Counted from the first letter of the stretch, positions 16,119 through 25,712 are shown. The stretch: 30,651 bases of DNA from an uncultured Blautia sp. (GCA_934402155.1 CAKRTP010000006.1:1-30651); one strand, 5' to 3'. The notes: generated from the sequence alone by a model not told the origin. Program-made: numbers and translations.

Positions 16119-17567
16119 TTATTTATCTCCGATCAGCCAGTTATACATTTCTTCATACTGCTTTGCAGAATGATTCCATGAGAAATCTGCTGCCATTGCA
16201 CGGTCAACCATTTTATTCCACTCACGTCTGTTATCATAAAATACTCTCTCTGCATTATGAACAGTTGCAAGCATCTCATGTGCGTTATAGTTTGTAAAGC
16301 TGAAGCCTGTTCCTGTTCCCTCATACTCATTATATGGCTGTACAGTATCCTTCAGTCCACCCGTTTCACGGACGATCGGAAGTGTTCCGTAACGAAGGCT
16401 CATAAGCTGACTGAGACCGCACGGCTCAAACAGAGATGGCATAAGGAATGCATCTGACGCAGCATAAATACGATGTGACATCGGCTCATCATAATAAATC
16501 TGTGCAGATACTTTGCCATGATATTTCCAGTCAAAATGACGGAACATATTTTCGTAGCGTTCCTCACCTGTTCCAAGAACAACAAGCTGTACAGCATCCT
16601 GGCAGAGTTCATCCATCACATATGCAATCAGGTCAAATCCCTTCTGATCGGTCAGACGGGATACAATACCGATCATCATTACATTTGGATCCTCGTCAAG
16701 TCCGAGATCTCTCTGAAGCTGGATCTTGTTTTTGACTTTTTCTTTACGGAAATCCTTCGCATTATATTTCTGAGTAATATAATTGTCTGTCTCCGGATTA
16801 AAGACATCATAATCAATTCCGTTGACAATACCACGAAGATCATGTGATCTCGCACAAAGCAGCCCATCCAGGCGTTCTCCGTAAAATGGTGTCTTGATCT
16901 CCTCTGCATAAGTATTGCTGACAGTAGTTACCGCATCTGCAAAAACAATACCACCCTTTAAAAAGTTTGCGTCTTCGTAAGCTTCAAGCTTATCCGGTGC
17001 AAAATAATAATCTGAAAGGCCGGTAATTCCCTGTACGGTCTTTACATCCCATACACCCTGGAATTTGAGATTATGAATTGTCATAACTGTCTTGATTCCC
17101 CAGAAAAATTCATTCTGCTGGAAAGAATCATGCAGATATACCGGTACAAGACCAGTCTGCCAGTCATGACAGTGAATGACATCCGGGCGGAAATTGATCA
17201 CCGGAAGTACAGACAGAACTGCTTTGGAGAAAAATGCAAACTTCTCAAGATCCCACGGTGCACTGTCGTATGGTCTCGGTCCGCTGAAATAATATTCATT
17301 ATCAATGAAGTAAAACTGGATTCCCTCATACTCCATATGCATAATTCCCACATAACAGTTCTTATAGCCCAGATCCATATAAAAATGGGTGATGTATTCC
17401 ATTTTATCCTTCCATTCCTGTTTCATACAGGCATATTTCGGCAGGATAACACGTACATCAAAATAACGCTTGTCAAAACATTTCGGAAGCGCTCCTGCTA
17501 CATCGGCAAGTCCTCCTGTTTTAATAAATGGCACTGCCTCTGATGTTGCAAATAAAATATTTTTCAT
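16119..17567 (-). CDS. glgA: Glycogen synthase (ADP-glucose dependent)
   Basis: A 482-residue GT5 glycosyltransferase that extends alpha-1,4-glucan from ADP-glucose in the cytoplasm. The N-terminal KTGGLADVAGALPK (16-29) binds the nucleotide sugar; later come SRLTDQKGFDLI and the C-terminal EPCGLSQLMSLRYGTLPIVRETGGLKDTV. The length is usual (about 480). I start at ATG 17565-17567 because AAGGAGGG lies nine bases upstream; the reading seven codons longer would place this site inside the gene. No glgC, glgD or glgP is in the window, so the gene stands apart from a glycogen operon. Its promoter overlaps the end of spo0A and it has its own terminator. Confidence 0.94.
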   Translation of the reverse strand: MKNILFATSEAVPFIKTGGLADVAGALPKCFDKRYFDVRVILPKYACMKQEWKDKMEYITHFYMDLGYKNCYVGIMHMEYEGIQFYFIDNEYYFSGPRPYDSAPWDLEKFAFFSKAVLSVLPVINFRPDVIHCHDWQTGLVPVYLHDSFQQNEFFWGIKTVMTIHNLKFQGVWDVKTVQGITGLSDYYFAPDKLEAYEDANFLKGGIVFADAVTTVSNTYAEEIKTPFYGERLDGLLCARSHDLRGIVNGIDYDVFNPETDNYITQKYNAKDFRKEKVKNKIQLQRDLGLDEDPNVMMIGIVSRLTDQKGFDLIAYVMDELCQDAVQLVVLGTGEERYENMFRHFDWKYHGKVSAQIYYDEPMSHRIYAASDAFLMPSLFEPCGLSQLMSLRYGTLPIVRETGGLKDTVQPYNEYEGTGTGFSFTNYNAHEMLATVHNAERVFYDNRREWNKMVDRAMAADFSWNHSAKQYEEMYNWLIGDK

Positions 17568-17642
17568 CTGTAATGGCCCTCCTTGCATCCGTTTCTATCG
17601 AAGCTGTACAGATATAGCTATTCTAAAACGGTTTTTTTGTTT

Positions 17643-17671
17643 ATTATACCCTAAAACAGGCTTATTGGAAA
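17643..17671 (-). promoter_or_regulatory. glgA promoter overlapping the end of spo0A
   Basis: On the minus strand TTTCCA (17666-17671) and a consensus TATAAT (17643-17648) are separated by 17 bases. The -35 is inside the last codons of spo0A, whose stop codon is at 17662-17664. No terminator separates the two genes. Confidence 0.6.
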
Positions 17672-18471
17672 GAGCGATTTTTATATTCCAGCCGAATCTT
17701 ATCTGCAATCAGTGCAATAAACTCTGAATTGGTCGGTTTTCCCTTTCCTGTGCTTACAGTATAACCAAAAAGAGCATCTATCGTGTCCATTTTACCGCGG
17801 CTCCACGCTACCTCGATCGCATGACGGATAGCGCGTTCTACGCGACTTGGCGTTGTCTGATGTTTCTTTGCAATTGTCGGATACAGAACTTTTGTAATAG
17901 AATTCAGCATCTCGATGTCATTGACAGACAGGATGATCGCATCCCTTAAGTACTGATAACCTTTGATATGTGCCGGAACACCGATCTCATGGATGATGTT
18001 TGTAACATCTGTTTCGAGATTTCTTTTGCCATAAGATGCAGCATCCTCTTTTGCCATACTCTGATGTACATTTTCTCTTACCCTGCGGTCACCGCTTCTT
18101 CTCAGGTTCTTGATCCTGTTCAGGAGTACCTGATTGTCAAAAGGCTTCAGCATATAGTACTCAGCTCCCAGATTAAAAGCATCTTCCGTGATACGCTCCT
18201 GTCCCACCGCTGATACTACAATGAATGCCGGTGTCTTTTTCAGCATATGATCATGATTGCAGTTTTCCATTACCGTCAGACCGTCCATCTTTGGCATGAT
18301 AATATCCAAAATGACAACATCCGGTTCTCTTTCCTTTATGATATTACAGATTTCTTCTCCATTATGTGCTTTTCCTACCAATGTGAGGTCTTTATCTTCT
18401 TCGATCATTCGACCAAGTATCTCTACCATTTTTTCGTTATCATCTGCAATTGCTACATTCAATTTTTCCAT
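17662..18471 (-). CDS. spo0A: Sporulation master regulator Spo0A
   Basis: A 269-residue response regulator that commits the cell to sporulation. The receiver domain (about 1-125) has D10-D11, the phosphorylated D56 (VVILDIIMP) and K109 (MLKPFD). The C-terminal DNA-binding domain contains the hallmark segment [20 protein letters not shown]. The length fits (260-275). The ATG follows AGGAGG at a ten-base spacing. As in Bacillus and Clostridia, it lies just downstream of spoIVB. A 185-base upstream region with a promoter and 0A-like sites suggests it is transcribed on its own. Confidence 0.98.
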   Translation of the reverse strand: MEKLNVAIADDNEKMVEILGRMIEEDKDLTLVGKAHNGEEICNIIKEREPDVVILDIIMPKMDGLTVMENCNHDHMLKKTPAFIVVSAVGQERITEDAFNLGAEYYMLKPFDNQVLLNRIKNLRRSGDRRVRENVHQSMAKEDAASYGKRNLETDVTNIIHEIGVPAHIKGYQYLRDAIILSVNDIEMLNSITKVLYPTIAKKHQTTPSRVERAIRHAIEVAWSRGKMDTIDALFGYTVSTGKGKPTNSEFIALIADKIRLEYKNRSFQ

Positions 18472-18542
18472 GAGGTCATTTCCTCCTAACCTGCGACCAT
18501 CTGACTCTGCTCATCAAAGTTTTTTATTTACTGACAGGACAT

Positions 18543-18572
18543 ATTATAGTTTAAACTTCCCTGCGAAATCAA
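18543..18572 (-). promoter_or_regulatory. spo0A promoter
   Basis: On the minus strand TTGATT (18567-18572) and a consensus TATAAT (18543-18548) are 18 bases apart, about 70 bases before the start codon. This looks like a vegetative promoter. I could not identify a convincing sigma-H promoter in the rest of the gap. Confidence 0.6.
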
Positions 18573-18574
18573 GC

Positions 18575-18628
18575 CGAAACAGGGAGAAACACCTAACTTT
18601 CGTTCACTTAAAATCTACCTGTTTCGAC
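18575..18628. promoter_or_regulatory. Inverted pair of 0A-like sites upstream of spo0A
   Basis: CGAAACAGG at 18575-18583 and its exact complement at 18618-18626 form a 9-bp inverted repeat with a 34-base centre, directly upstream of the spo0A -35. Read outward, the arms are GCCGAAACAGG and GTCGAAACAGG; the second contains GTCGAAA (18622-18628), the core of the Spo0A box (TTTGTCGAAA, recalled). This could be a site of Spo0A autoregulation. There is no T run, so it is not a terminator for spoIVB. Confidence 0.4.
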
Positions 18629-18656
18629 CTTTCTGCCCAACATAAATCTTTAATTT

Positions 18657-19877
18657 TTATTTTTCTACGGCATTTTTTTCGCTCTCCAGCATGGTCTCTG
18701 CAAATATTCCATAACCACTTGTAGAATCCTGTACAAACACATGAGTAACTGCACCTGCAAACTTTCCATTCTGGATCACAGGGCTTCCACTCATGCCCTG
18801 CACAATTCCGCCTGTTTTTTCAATCAGTTTCTGATCTGTGACACGAATCACAAAACTTTTATTTGTATCTTCATGATTCAGGTCAATTTTTGTAATTTCT
18901 GCATCGTATGCTTCCACTTTTCCATCTACACAGCACAGAATCTGTGCCGCTCCCGTTTCCAGTTCCTGTTTATATGCAGCTGTCATTTTCATCAGAGTTA
19001 TTTTTTCTGTCGAACCTGTAAAATTTCCGTAGATTCCATTCTCACTGTTTCTCTGTATCGTACCCAGCACACGATCTGTATCGTATCGGATCAGTCCCGC
19101 CAGTTCTCCGGGATTTCCGCTGCTGCCTTTCTGTACTCCCAGAATTTCTGCCTGATACAATGCACCTGTATTTATTTTCAGAAGTTTTCCTGTATCTATA
19201 TCGCTGATTCCATGTCCCAATGCTCCGTATCTGCCGCTGTCATCCACAAAAGTAATCGTTCCGATTCCCTGGGTATTGTCTCTCACCCATATTCCCAGCT
19301 TATACGAGCCCTGTATATCTTTTACCGGTGTGATGCTGAGAGGAACAATTTCATCATTTCTCACTACTTTCAGTTCAACTTCCCCCCCGTCAAGTGTTCT
19401 GAGATCTTCCATCAGTTCTTTTTTTGAACGAATCTTCTGTGAACCAAATGCCACTATATAATCTCCCGGTTTTACTATATCTTTTGCCGGTTCTTTTGAA
19501 GTTCCATCCTCCGAAAGGATTTCGCCTGTATCTATTATCAATATTCCATCCGTTTCCATATAGATTCCCACAGTATTTCCACTCACATAGACTGACCTGC
19601 TTTCGGATGGTGTGATCTTGATCTCTTTAAACGGGATCAGCCCCAGAATCCTGCAGCAAAGAGTATAGCTTTTATCTCCGGAAACCGGTACTGCATCATC
19701 AAAGGTCAGAAACGGATGCTCCAGAACTTTTTGAACCTGTCCTTCCTGTCCTTCTTCTACATGAATCTCATCCGGAATTCTTCTGTCCAGATATCGATAT
19801 CCCAGACACAGTATTACCAGCAGATCAAATATCAGACACCACAGAATCCATTTTCTATACTGTCTTTTTGCATTCAC
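18657..19877 (-). CDS. spoIVB: SpoIVB serine peptidase
   Basis: A 406-residue S55-family peptidase that, in sporulating cells, is exported from the forespore and triggers pro-sigma-K processing. It has one N-terminal membrane anchor (about 8-27), a PDZ domain (about 100-185, with KPGDYIVAFGSQKI), and the peptidase domain with H222 (ALGHGISD) and S365 (GIVQGMSGSPVIQNGKFAGAVTHVF). The length is near that of Bacillus (about 425). The start is GTG at 19875-19877, about ten bases after AAAGGA. It lies between recN and spo0A, the order seen in Bacillus. No clear sigma-G or sigma-A promoter could be read in the 50 bases between the recN terminator and the gene. Confidence 0.95.
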   Translation of the reverse strand: MNAKRQYRKWILWCLIFDLLVILCLGYRYLDRRIPDEIHVEEGQEGQVQKVLEHPFLTFDDAVPVSGDKSYTLCCRILGLIPFKEIKITPSESRSVYVSGNTVGIYMETDGILIIDTGEILSEDGTSKEPAKDIVKPGDYIVAFGSQKIRSKKELMEDLRTLDGGEVELKVVRNDEIVPLSITPVKDIQGSYKLGIWVRDNTQGIGTITFVDDSGRYGALGHGISDIDTGKLLKINTGALYQAEILGVQKGSSGNPGELAGLIRYDTDRVLGTIQRNSENGIYGNFTGSTEKITLMKMTAAYKQELETGAAQILCCVDGKVEAYDAEITKIDLNHEDTNKSFVIRVTDQKLIEKTGGIVQGMSGSPVIQNGKFAGAVTHVFVQDSTSGYGIFAETMLESEKNAVEK

Positions 19878-19926
19878 TCTGTCACATCCTTTCTTTTGTA
19901 TTGCAAAACATTCGTTGCCTCACTGC

Positions 19927-19965
19927 AAAAAAAGAGAGGCGATCTCTTACAGATCTTCCTCTCTT
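19927..19965 (-). terminator. recN terminator ending the dxs operon
   Basis: AAGAGAGG (19932-19939) pairs with CCTCTCTT (19958-19965), and an inner GATCT/AGATC (19941-19945, 19951-19955) extends the stem. Seven T follow on the minus strand. It begins 19 bases after the recN stop codon. Confidence 0.9.
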
Positions 19966-19983
19966 ATTATGCTGTGATTTATT

Positions 19984-21675
19984 TTATTTAACTCTTGTAT
20001 TTTTATGTACCTGTGCCAATTCTTTCATTTCTTTTGCATTCTGAAAAACGGCCTGTGTTATTTCTGCACCGCCAAGCAGTCGGGCAAGTTCCCGCACAGA
20101 ATCTTCTCCTTCAAGCGGATGGATCTCTGTAATCGTTGCCGTACCTCTCTGGTGCTTTTCGATTTCAAAATGTGTATCTGCCATCGCAGCTATCTGCGGC
20201 AGATGTGTAATACATATCACCTGATGATGTCTTCCGATCACTGCCATTTTTTCGGATACTTTCTGTGCAGTCCGTCCACTGATTCCTGTATCAATTTCAT
20301 CAAAGATCAAGGTCTCTATCTGATCTCTGTCTGCAAGAATTGCTTTGAGTGCAAGCATGATCCTGGAAAGTTCACCGCCTGACACGATCCTTCCAAGCGG
20401 CTTCACAGATTCCCCTGGGTTTGTTGAGATTTCATATTCAACCTCATCAAAACCACCTGCTGTATATTCTTCTTTTCGTTTAAAATCAATTCGAAACTGT
20501 ACATCCAGAAAATTCAGATCTTTCAGACCCTCAATAATCTTCTCTGTAAGAGTTTTACTGTATTTTTTCCTGATTTCTGAAAGAGCATACGAAACTTCTT
20601 CCAATTTTTTTTGTGTTTTTTCCAGATTTTCTTTTGCACTCCGGAAATGTTCTTCATATCTGTCAAGATCTTCCAGTTTCTGTTTCTGATGTTCTCCATA
20701 TTTCTGGATTTCTTCTATACTCTGACCATATTTTGCCTTTAAGTTATTGATGAGATCCAGCCTTTTTTCTGTTTCAAAAAAGGTTTCATCATCAAAATTC
20801 AGATCTTCCACATAAGAAGCAACTTCTCTGTTAAAATCGTTCAGAAGGCTGTCTACTTCCTGAAGCATACCTGACATGCTTTCAAGCTCACTGTCAAACT
20901 CTGTCACTCTCGTCAGTTCTCTTACAGCCATTCCAACAGCGTCTCCCGCACCTTTGGCAGAATCATACCCTGTCAGATCACGGACACTCTGAAGTGTTTC
21001 AAGGATTTTTTTGCCATTGTTCAGCTTACGGTAAAGTCCCTCAAGTTCCTCGTCTTCGCCTGGACGAAGCTGTGCTGCTTCAATCTCACTGATCTCAAAT
21101 TCCAGAAATGCCCTCTCGCGATTTCGCTGCTCCTCATCTGTATCCAACGCCTTGAGTTCCTGCATGCATTTGCGATACTCTCTGTAAACTTCATGAACCC
21201 TGGCACTTGCCGGATAAATTTGGTCCTTTCCGTATGCGTCCAGAATCTCAAGCTGTTTATCCTGATATAAAAGTGACTGATGTTCATGCTGCCCGTGAAT
21301 ATCCAGAAGACCGGAAGCCACAACCTTCATCTGACCCACCGTACAGGTTTCGCCATTGATCTTGCTGATGCTTCTTCCATCCATGATCTTGCGGGTGAGA
21401 AGAATCTGTCCATTCTCCAGTTCCACCCCGATCTCCTTGAAAGTCTCCTCCAGGCGAGGATTTTCTACCTGAAACAGCAGTTCCACAAGTGCATAGGATG
21501 CCCCTGCACGAATCATGTCTCTGGTACTTCTTCCCCCCAGTATCAGCTGCATGGAGCCCAGAAGAATAGACTTACCAGCTCCTGTTTCACCGGTAAGGAT
21601 GTTAAGTCCCGGTCCAAATTCCACTTCAATATCTTCAATCAGTGCAAGATTCTTCACATGAAGATGTATCAACAT
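19984..21675 (-). CDS. recN: DNA repair protein RecN
   Basis: A 563-residue SMC-like ATPase that acts early in double-strand break repair. Walker A GETGAGKS is at 29-36, a long central coiled coil follows (about 150-380), then the signature SGGELSRIMLALK and Walker B LIFDEIDTGISG. The length fits (about 550-575). I start at ATG 21673-21675 (MLIHLHVKNLALIED), with AAAGGAA nine bases upstream; the longer open frame lacks a site and runs far into argR. The start overlaps the argR stop by seven bases, so the two are translationally coupled, as in Bacillus (ahrC-recN). Confidence 0.96.
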   Translation of the reverse strand: MLIHLHVKNLALIEDIEVEFGPGLNILTGETGAGKSILLGSMQLILGGRSTRDMIRAGASYALVELLFQVENPRLEETFKEIGVELENGQILLTRKIMDGRSISKINGETCTVGQMKVVASGLLDIHGQHEHQSLLYQDKQLEILDAYGKDQIYPASARVHEVYREYRKCMQELKALDTDEEQRNRERAFLEFEISEIEAAQLRPGEDEELEGLYRKLNNGKKILETLQSVRDLTGYDSAKGAGDAVGMAVRELTRVTEFDSELESMSGMLQEVDSLLNDFNREVASYVEDLNFDDETFFETEKRLDLINNLKAKYGQSIEEIQKYGEHQKQKLEDLDRYEEHFRSAKENLEKTQKKLEEVSYALSEIRKKYSKTLTEKIIEGLKDLNFLDVQFRIDFKRKEEYTAGGFDEVEYEISTNPGESVKPLGRIVSGGELSRIMLALKAILADRDQIETLIFDEIDTGISGRTAQKVSEKMAVIGRHHQVICITHLPQIAAMADTHFEIEKHQRGTATITEIHPLEGEDSVRELARLLGGAEITQAVFQNAKEMKELAQVHKNTRVK

Positions 21676-22124
21676 AATTTTAAGATTCCTTTCAGCTTCT
21701 TTGCCGCAGTCTGTGCCTGTTCTCCATCCCGTGCCACACACATCACAGTATCATCCCCTGCTATGCTTCCCAGGATTTCTTTCCATCTCAGTGCATCCAG
21801 AGCTGCCGCCACACCCATTGCCATTCCCGGAACAGTTCTGATCACGATCATATTCTGACCTACATCAATCGATGTAAGTGCATCATGAAGCACCCTTGTA
21901 TATTTGTCATTCAGTTCTGATGAATGCTCTGAGAGGATCGCATAATGCGATTTTCCGTCTTTTCCTGCAACTTTTGTCATATTGAGTGCACGGATATCTC
22001 TGGAAACGGTAGCCTGAGTTACTTTAAACCCGGCTTCATTTAGCCGTGCTGCCAGTTCCTCCTGTGTATCAATATCATACTGACGAATCAGTTCTATTAT
22101 TTTTTCATGTCTCGCTACCTTCAC
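21669..22124 (-). CDS. argR: Arginine repressor ArgR/AhrC
   Basis: A 151-residue arginine-dependent regulator of arginine synthesis and breakdown. The N-terminal winged helix (IDTQEELAARLNEAGFKVTQATVSRDIRALNMTKV) binds DNA, and the C-terminal domain with TVPGMAMGVAAALD and GSIAGDDTVMCVARD forms the hexamer and binds arginine. The length is normal. The start is GTG (22122-22124), six bases after GGAGG; no in-frame ATG is available nearby. It lies 17 bases after nadK and overlaps recN. Confidence 0.95.
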   Translation of the reverse strand: MKVARHEKIIELIRQYDIDTQEELAARLNEAGFKVTQATVSRDIRALNMTKVAGKDGKSHYAILSEHSSELNDKYTRVLHDALTSIDVGQNMIVIRTVPGMAMGVAAALDALRWKEILGSIAGDDTVMCVARDGEQAQTAAKKLKGILKLC

Positions 22125-22141
22125 ATTTTACCTCCATTACA

Positions 22142-23002
22142 CTAACTGTCGCGCATTTTCTGGCGAAGCACTTCAACAAAACTCAAATGATTTAGTTTCA
22201 GAATCTTTGTATTCACTGATGCTTTCTGTATCACGATCCTGTCTCCCGTTATCATAGGGATCGTCGTATCTCCATCAAAGGAAGCTACACCATATTCCTG
22301 AATCTGTCTTCTTCCCTCACCGATTTCTACTGTGATCACATCCTCCGCCGGAAAAATAATACTTCTCGTATTCAACGTATGCGGTGCGATCGGCGTCATC
22401 AGTGTCATTGATCCATTCGGTGCTACAATAGGTCCTCCACAGGAAAGACTGTATCCTGTAGAACCTGTAGGTGTTGAAATAATGATACCATCTGCATTAT
22501 AGGAATTCAGGTACACATCATTAACATAGTTTTTGAAACGTACTACACGAAGGTGCCCGTCTCTTCCGATCACTATATCGTTAAGAGCCACATCCCTGCC
22601 AATGATCTTACCATTTCTCCAGACAGTTCCCGTAAGCATCATTCTCTCTTCAATCTCATAATCGTCATTCTTGAGCTTATCGAGTGCCGTATATACGGAC
22701 TGCTTATCCACCTCTGCAAGAAACCCCAGTGTTCCAAGATTGATTCCCAGCATGGGGATCTCCCTGTGAACAACATCCCTCGCAGCCTGCAGAAGTGTGC
22801 CATCACCGCCAAGAACCAGAATACACTGCGTATCTTCCGGTATCAGATCCGGATTGGTGTAATGATATGCCCCTTCACTCTTACGTTCAATTTGCTGCAC
22901 CTTGCAGCGGCAGCCTTTTTTACGCAGATATTCTACAATCTGACCTGTAAATTCAAGGTTTTTATCTTTATCACTGTTTGTGATGATATAAAATTTGTCC
23001 AT
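22142..23002 (-). CDS. nadK: NAD kinase
   Basis: A 286-residue NAD kinase that phosphorylates NAD to NADP using ATP or polyphosphate. GGDGT is at 65-69 (VLGGDGTLLQAAR), followed by GINLGTLGFLAEV, then ADGIIISTPTGSTGYSLSCGGPIVAP and DGD near the C-terminus. The start is uncertain. ATG 23000-23002 gives the usual MDKFYIITN beginning, but AGGAG is almost adjacent. ATG 23039-23041 gives 13 more residues, sits behind GCAGGAAG, and overlaps tlyA by 17 bases. I prefer the shorter form by family pattern. Confidence 0.93.
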   Translation of the reverse strand: MDKFYIITNSDKDKNLEFTGQIVEYLRKKGCRCKVQQIERKSEGAYHYTNPDLIPEDTQCILVLGGDGTLLQAARDVVHREIPMLGINLGTLGFLAEVDKQSVYTALDKLKNDDYEIEERMMLTGTVWRNGKIIGRDVALNDIVIGRDGHLRVVRFKNYVNDVYLNSYNADGIIISTPTGSTGYSLSCGGPIVAPNGSMTLMTPIAPHTLNTRSIIFPAEDVITVEIGEGRRQIQEYGVASFDGDTTIPMITGDRIVIQKASVNTKILKLNHLSFVEVLRQKMRDS

Positions 23003-23024
23003 TCTCCTGTTCTGCTTTCCCTGA

Positions 23025-23834
23025 CTAATCGAGCTGGCCATGTGCTTCCTGCACTACTGTTTCCGGAGATATTTCCAGTGCAGATTCACATATCATGCCT
23101 TCCGGTTTCTTCCTGAGATGAAGCAGATATTCAATATTTCCTTCCGGACCTTTGATTGGTGAGAATGAGAGATGATTTGGCTCAAGTGCAATTGACATTG
23201 CAAAAGCCATTACTTTCTCAATAACTTCAAGATGTACTGCCGGATCACGGACCACACCCTTTTTACCAACCTTTTCCCTTCCTGCCTCAAACTGTGGTTT
23301 GATCAGACAGACAATCTCTCCGTCTTCTGTCAGAAGGTTTCGTACCGGAAGCAGCACCTTCGTCAATGAAATAAACGAAACATCAATAGAAGAAAACTGT
23401 GGTGCCTCCTGGATGTCCTCCGGAACCACGTAACGGATATTTGTTTTTTCCATGCAGACAACTCTCGGATCGTTGCGAAGTCCCCAGTCAAGCTGTCCAT
23501 AACCAACATCAACCGAATAAACTTTCACCGCACCGTTCTGAAGCATGCAGTCTGTAAATCCCCCTGTGGAAGCACCTACATCCATACATACTTTTCCGTC
23601 CAGGGAAACATCAAAATTATTCATAGCTTTTTCCAGTTTCAGTCCCCCTCGGCTTACATATGGAAGCGTATTTCCACGAACCTCTATCTTTACCGTTTCC
23701 TGAAACATGGTTCCTGCTTTATCTTCTTTCTGTCCGTTTACATATACATCTCCGGACATGATATATGCTTTTGCTTTTTCTCTGGAAGGTGCCAGCGCAC
23801 GTTCAACCATCAAAAGATCCAGTCTTTTTTTCAT
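23025..23834 (-). CDS. tlyA: TlyA-type rRNA methyltransferase
   Basis: A 269-residue protein with an N-terminal S4 RNA-binding domain (about 1-62, KKRLDLLMVERALAPSREKAK) and an FtsJ-like methyltransferase domain with the SAM-binding DVGASTGGFTDCML and IDVSFISL. TlyA methylates 2'-hydroxyl groups of rRNA cytidines in mycobacteria; some homologues were called hemolysins, which I consider secondary. The start ATG overlaps the dxs stop by four bases (ATGA), showing translational coupling. The same dxs-tlyA pair occurs in Bacillus (yqxC). Confidence 0.93.
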   Translation of the reverse strand: MKKRLDLLMVERALAPSREKAKAYIMSGDVYVNGQKEDKAGTMFQETVKIEVRGNTLPYVSRGGLKLEKAMNNFDVSLDGKVCMDVGASTGGFTDCMLQNGAVKVYSVDVGYGQLDWGLRNDPRVVCMEKTNIRYVVPEDIQEAPQFSSIDVSFISLTKVLLPVRNLLTEDGEIVCLIKPQFEAGREKVGKKGVVRDPAVHLEVIEKVMAFAMSIALEPNHLSFSPIKGPEGNIEYLLHLRKKPEGMICESALEISPETVVQEAHGQLD

Positions 23835-25696
23835 TCCTGCTCCTCATATTCCTCTATTGCATCAAAGATATCCTGTTCTGACAGCCCGATCTTTGCCCTC
23901 AGACTACGGATTTCTCCATGCTCTACAAAACGATTCCAGATAGCGATCGGAAGTACGCGTACTTCCGGGTGACACGCTTCCATATAAGCCGCCACATGTT
24001 CGCCAAATCCACCGTTTTTGACATTTTCTTCTACAGTTACGATTAATTTATGATCCCTGGAAAGTTTATCCAAAAGTTCTGTATCCAGCGGTTTGACAAA
24101 TCTTGCATTGACAAATGTAGGATTTTTACCGTGTTCTTTCAGTTTCTGACAAACCTGCTCGCATACTTCTGTCATACTTCCGACAGAGATGACTGCCAGT
24201 TTCTCACCTCTTCGAATCACTTCACTCCTGCCATACTGGATCGGACTGTCAAATTCCTTAAGTCCCTGATATGCACTGCCTTTCGGGTAACGAATCGCAC
24301 ATGGACCTCCGAGGCAAAGTGCAAATTCCAGCATTTTCTGCAGTTCCTCCTGATTCTTCGGTGCCATCACTGTCATATTTGGCATCATGGTCAGATATGA
24401 CAGATCAAAGCAGCCCTGATGTGTTTCTCCATCAGCCCCGACAAGACCGGCACGGTCAATTGCAAAGATGACATGAAGATTCTGCATACAGACATCATGC
24501 ATCATCTGATCTACTGCTCTCTGTAAAAACGAGGAATAAATTGCCACAACCGGTATCATCCCGCCAAGTGCCAGACCGGCAGCAAAAGAAACTGCATGTT
24601 CCTCTGCGATTCCGACATCAAACAGACGATCCGGAAACTGCTTTTCAAATTCCACAAGTCCGGTTCCCTCTTTCATCGCCGCAGTAATTCCAACCAGTTT
24701 CCTGTTTTCTTTTCCGAGATGTACCATTGTCCTGGCAAAGACATCTGTGTAAGTCGGCACTTTCTTTGATGACAACTGCTTTCCTGTCGCAATATCAAAC
24801 GGACCTGTTCCGTGAAACTGATCCGGATGTTTTCTTGCCGGTTCATACCCCCGCCCTTTTTCTGTGAGAACATGTACGATCACCGGGCCTTCCACTCTCT
24901 TCGCTTCATTAAAAAGTCTCATCATCTGACGCATATCATGTCCGTCTACCGGGCCAAGATAGGTGATCCCCATATTCTCAAACAGCATTCCAGGAATAAT
25001 AAGCTGCTTGATACTGCTCTTGGTTTTGCGCATCGTATCTACCAGTGTGGTTCCCACTCTCGGTATTTTTTTGAGATTTTTTGTCACATTGATCTTCATT
25101 CCTGTATAAGATTCTGCTGTGCGAAGCGCACTCAGATAAGAAGACATTCCACCAACATTTTTGGAAATAGACATATTATTATCATTCAGGACAATAATAA
25201 AATTCGTCTTGAGCTCTGCTGCATTATTCAGTGCCTCATATGCCATTCCACCGGTAAGTGCACCATCTCCTATCACAGAAACCACTCGATAATTCTGCCC
25301 CTGCAGATCTCTCGCTCTCACATATCCCAGCCCTGCAGAGATGGAATTTGAACTGTGTCCTGCATCAAACGCATCGCAGTCGCTCTCACTTCTCTTGGGG
25401 AATCCGCTCATTCCTCCTTCTTTGCGAAGCTTCCTGAACCCTTCTTTTCTGCCGGTAAGGATCTTGTGTGTATATGCCTGATGTCCGACATCCCATATGA
25501 TCTTATCCTGCGGCAGTTCCAGTACATTATGGAGAGCCAGTGTCAGTTCTACCGCCCCAAGGTTGGATGCCAGATGGCCTCCTGTCTGACTTACCGATGT
25601 GACCAGAAACTGTCTGATCTCATCAGCAAGCTGTGGAAAATCTGCTAAAGCTATTTTGTGTATATCATTTGGCTTATTGATCTTTTCCAACATCAT
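23831..25696 (-). CDS. dxs: 1-deoxy-D-xylulose-5-phosphate synthase
   Basis: A 621-residue thiamine diphosphate enzyme that condenses pyruvate and glyceraldehyde 3-phosphate, the entry step of the MEP isoprenoid pathway. Motifs: IIWDVGHQAYTHKI (67-79), the cofactor-binding GDGALTGG (143-150) to NDNNMSIS (171-178), the transketolase central domain with GIAEEHAVSFAAG, and the C-terminal domain with TVEENVKNGGFG. The length is usual. Two consecutive ATG codons are possible; GAGGGA seven to ten bases upstream serves either. It is 16 bases after ispA, whose product uses its downstream isoprenoids. Confidence 0.96.
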   Translation of the reverse strand: MMLEKINKPNDIHKIALADFPQLADEIRQFLVTSVSQTGGHLASNLGAVELTLALHNVLELPQDKIIWDVGHQAYTHKILTGRKEGFRKLRKEGGMSGFPKRSESDCDAFDAGHSSNSISAGLGYVRARDLQGQNYRVVSVIGDGALTGGMAYEALNNAAELKTNFIIVLNDNNMSISKNVGGMSSYLSALRTAESYTGMKINVTKNLKKIPRVGTTLVDTMRKTKSSIKQLIIPGMLFENMGITYLGPVDGHDMRQMMRLFNEAKRVEGPVIVHVLTEKGRGYEPARKHPDQFHGTGPFDIATGKQLSSKKVPTYTDVFARTMVHLGKENRKLVGITAAMKEGTGLVEFEKQFPDRLFDVGIAEEHAVSFAAGLALGGMIPVVAIYSSFLQRAVDQMMHDVCMQNLHVIFAIDRAGLVGADGETHQGCFDLSYLTMMPNMTVMAPKNQEELQKMLEFALCLGGPCAIRYPKGSAYQGLKEFDSPIQYGRSEVIRRGEKLAVISVGSMTEVCEQVCQKLKEHGKNPTFVNARFVKPLDTELLDKLSRDHKLIVTVEENVKNGGFGEHVAAYMEACHPEVRVLPIAIWNRFVEHGEIRSLRAKIGLSEQDIFDAIEEYEEQE

Positions 25697-25712
25697 CCTT
25701 CGTATCCCTCTT

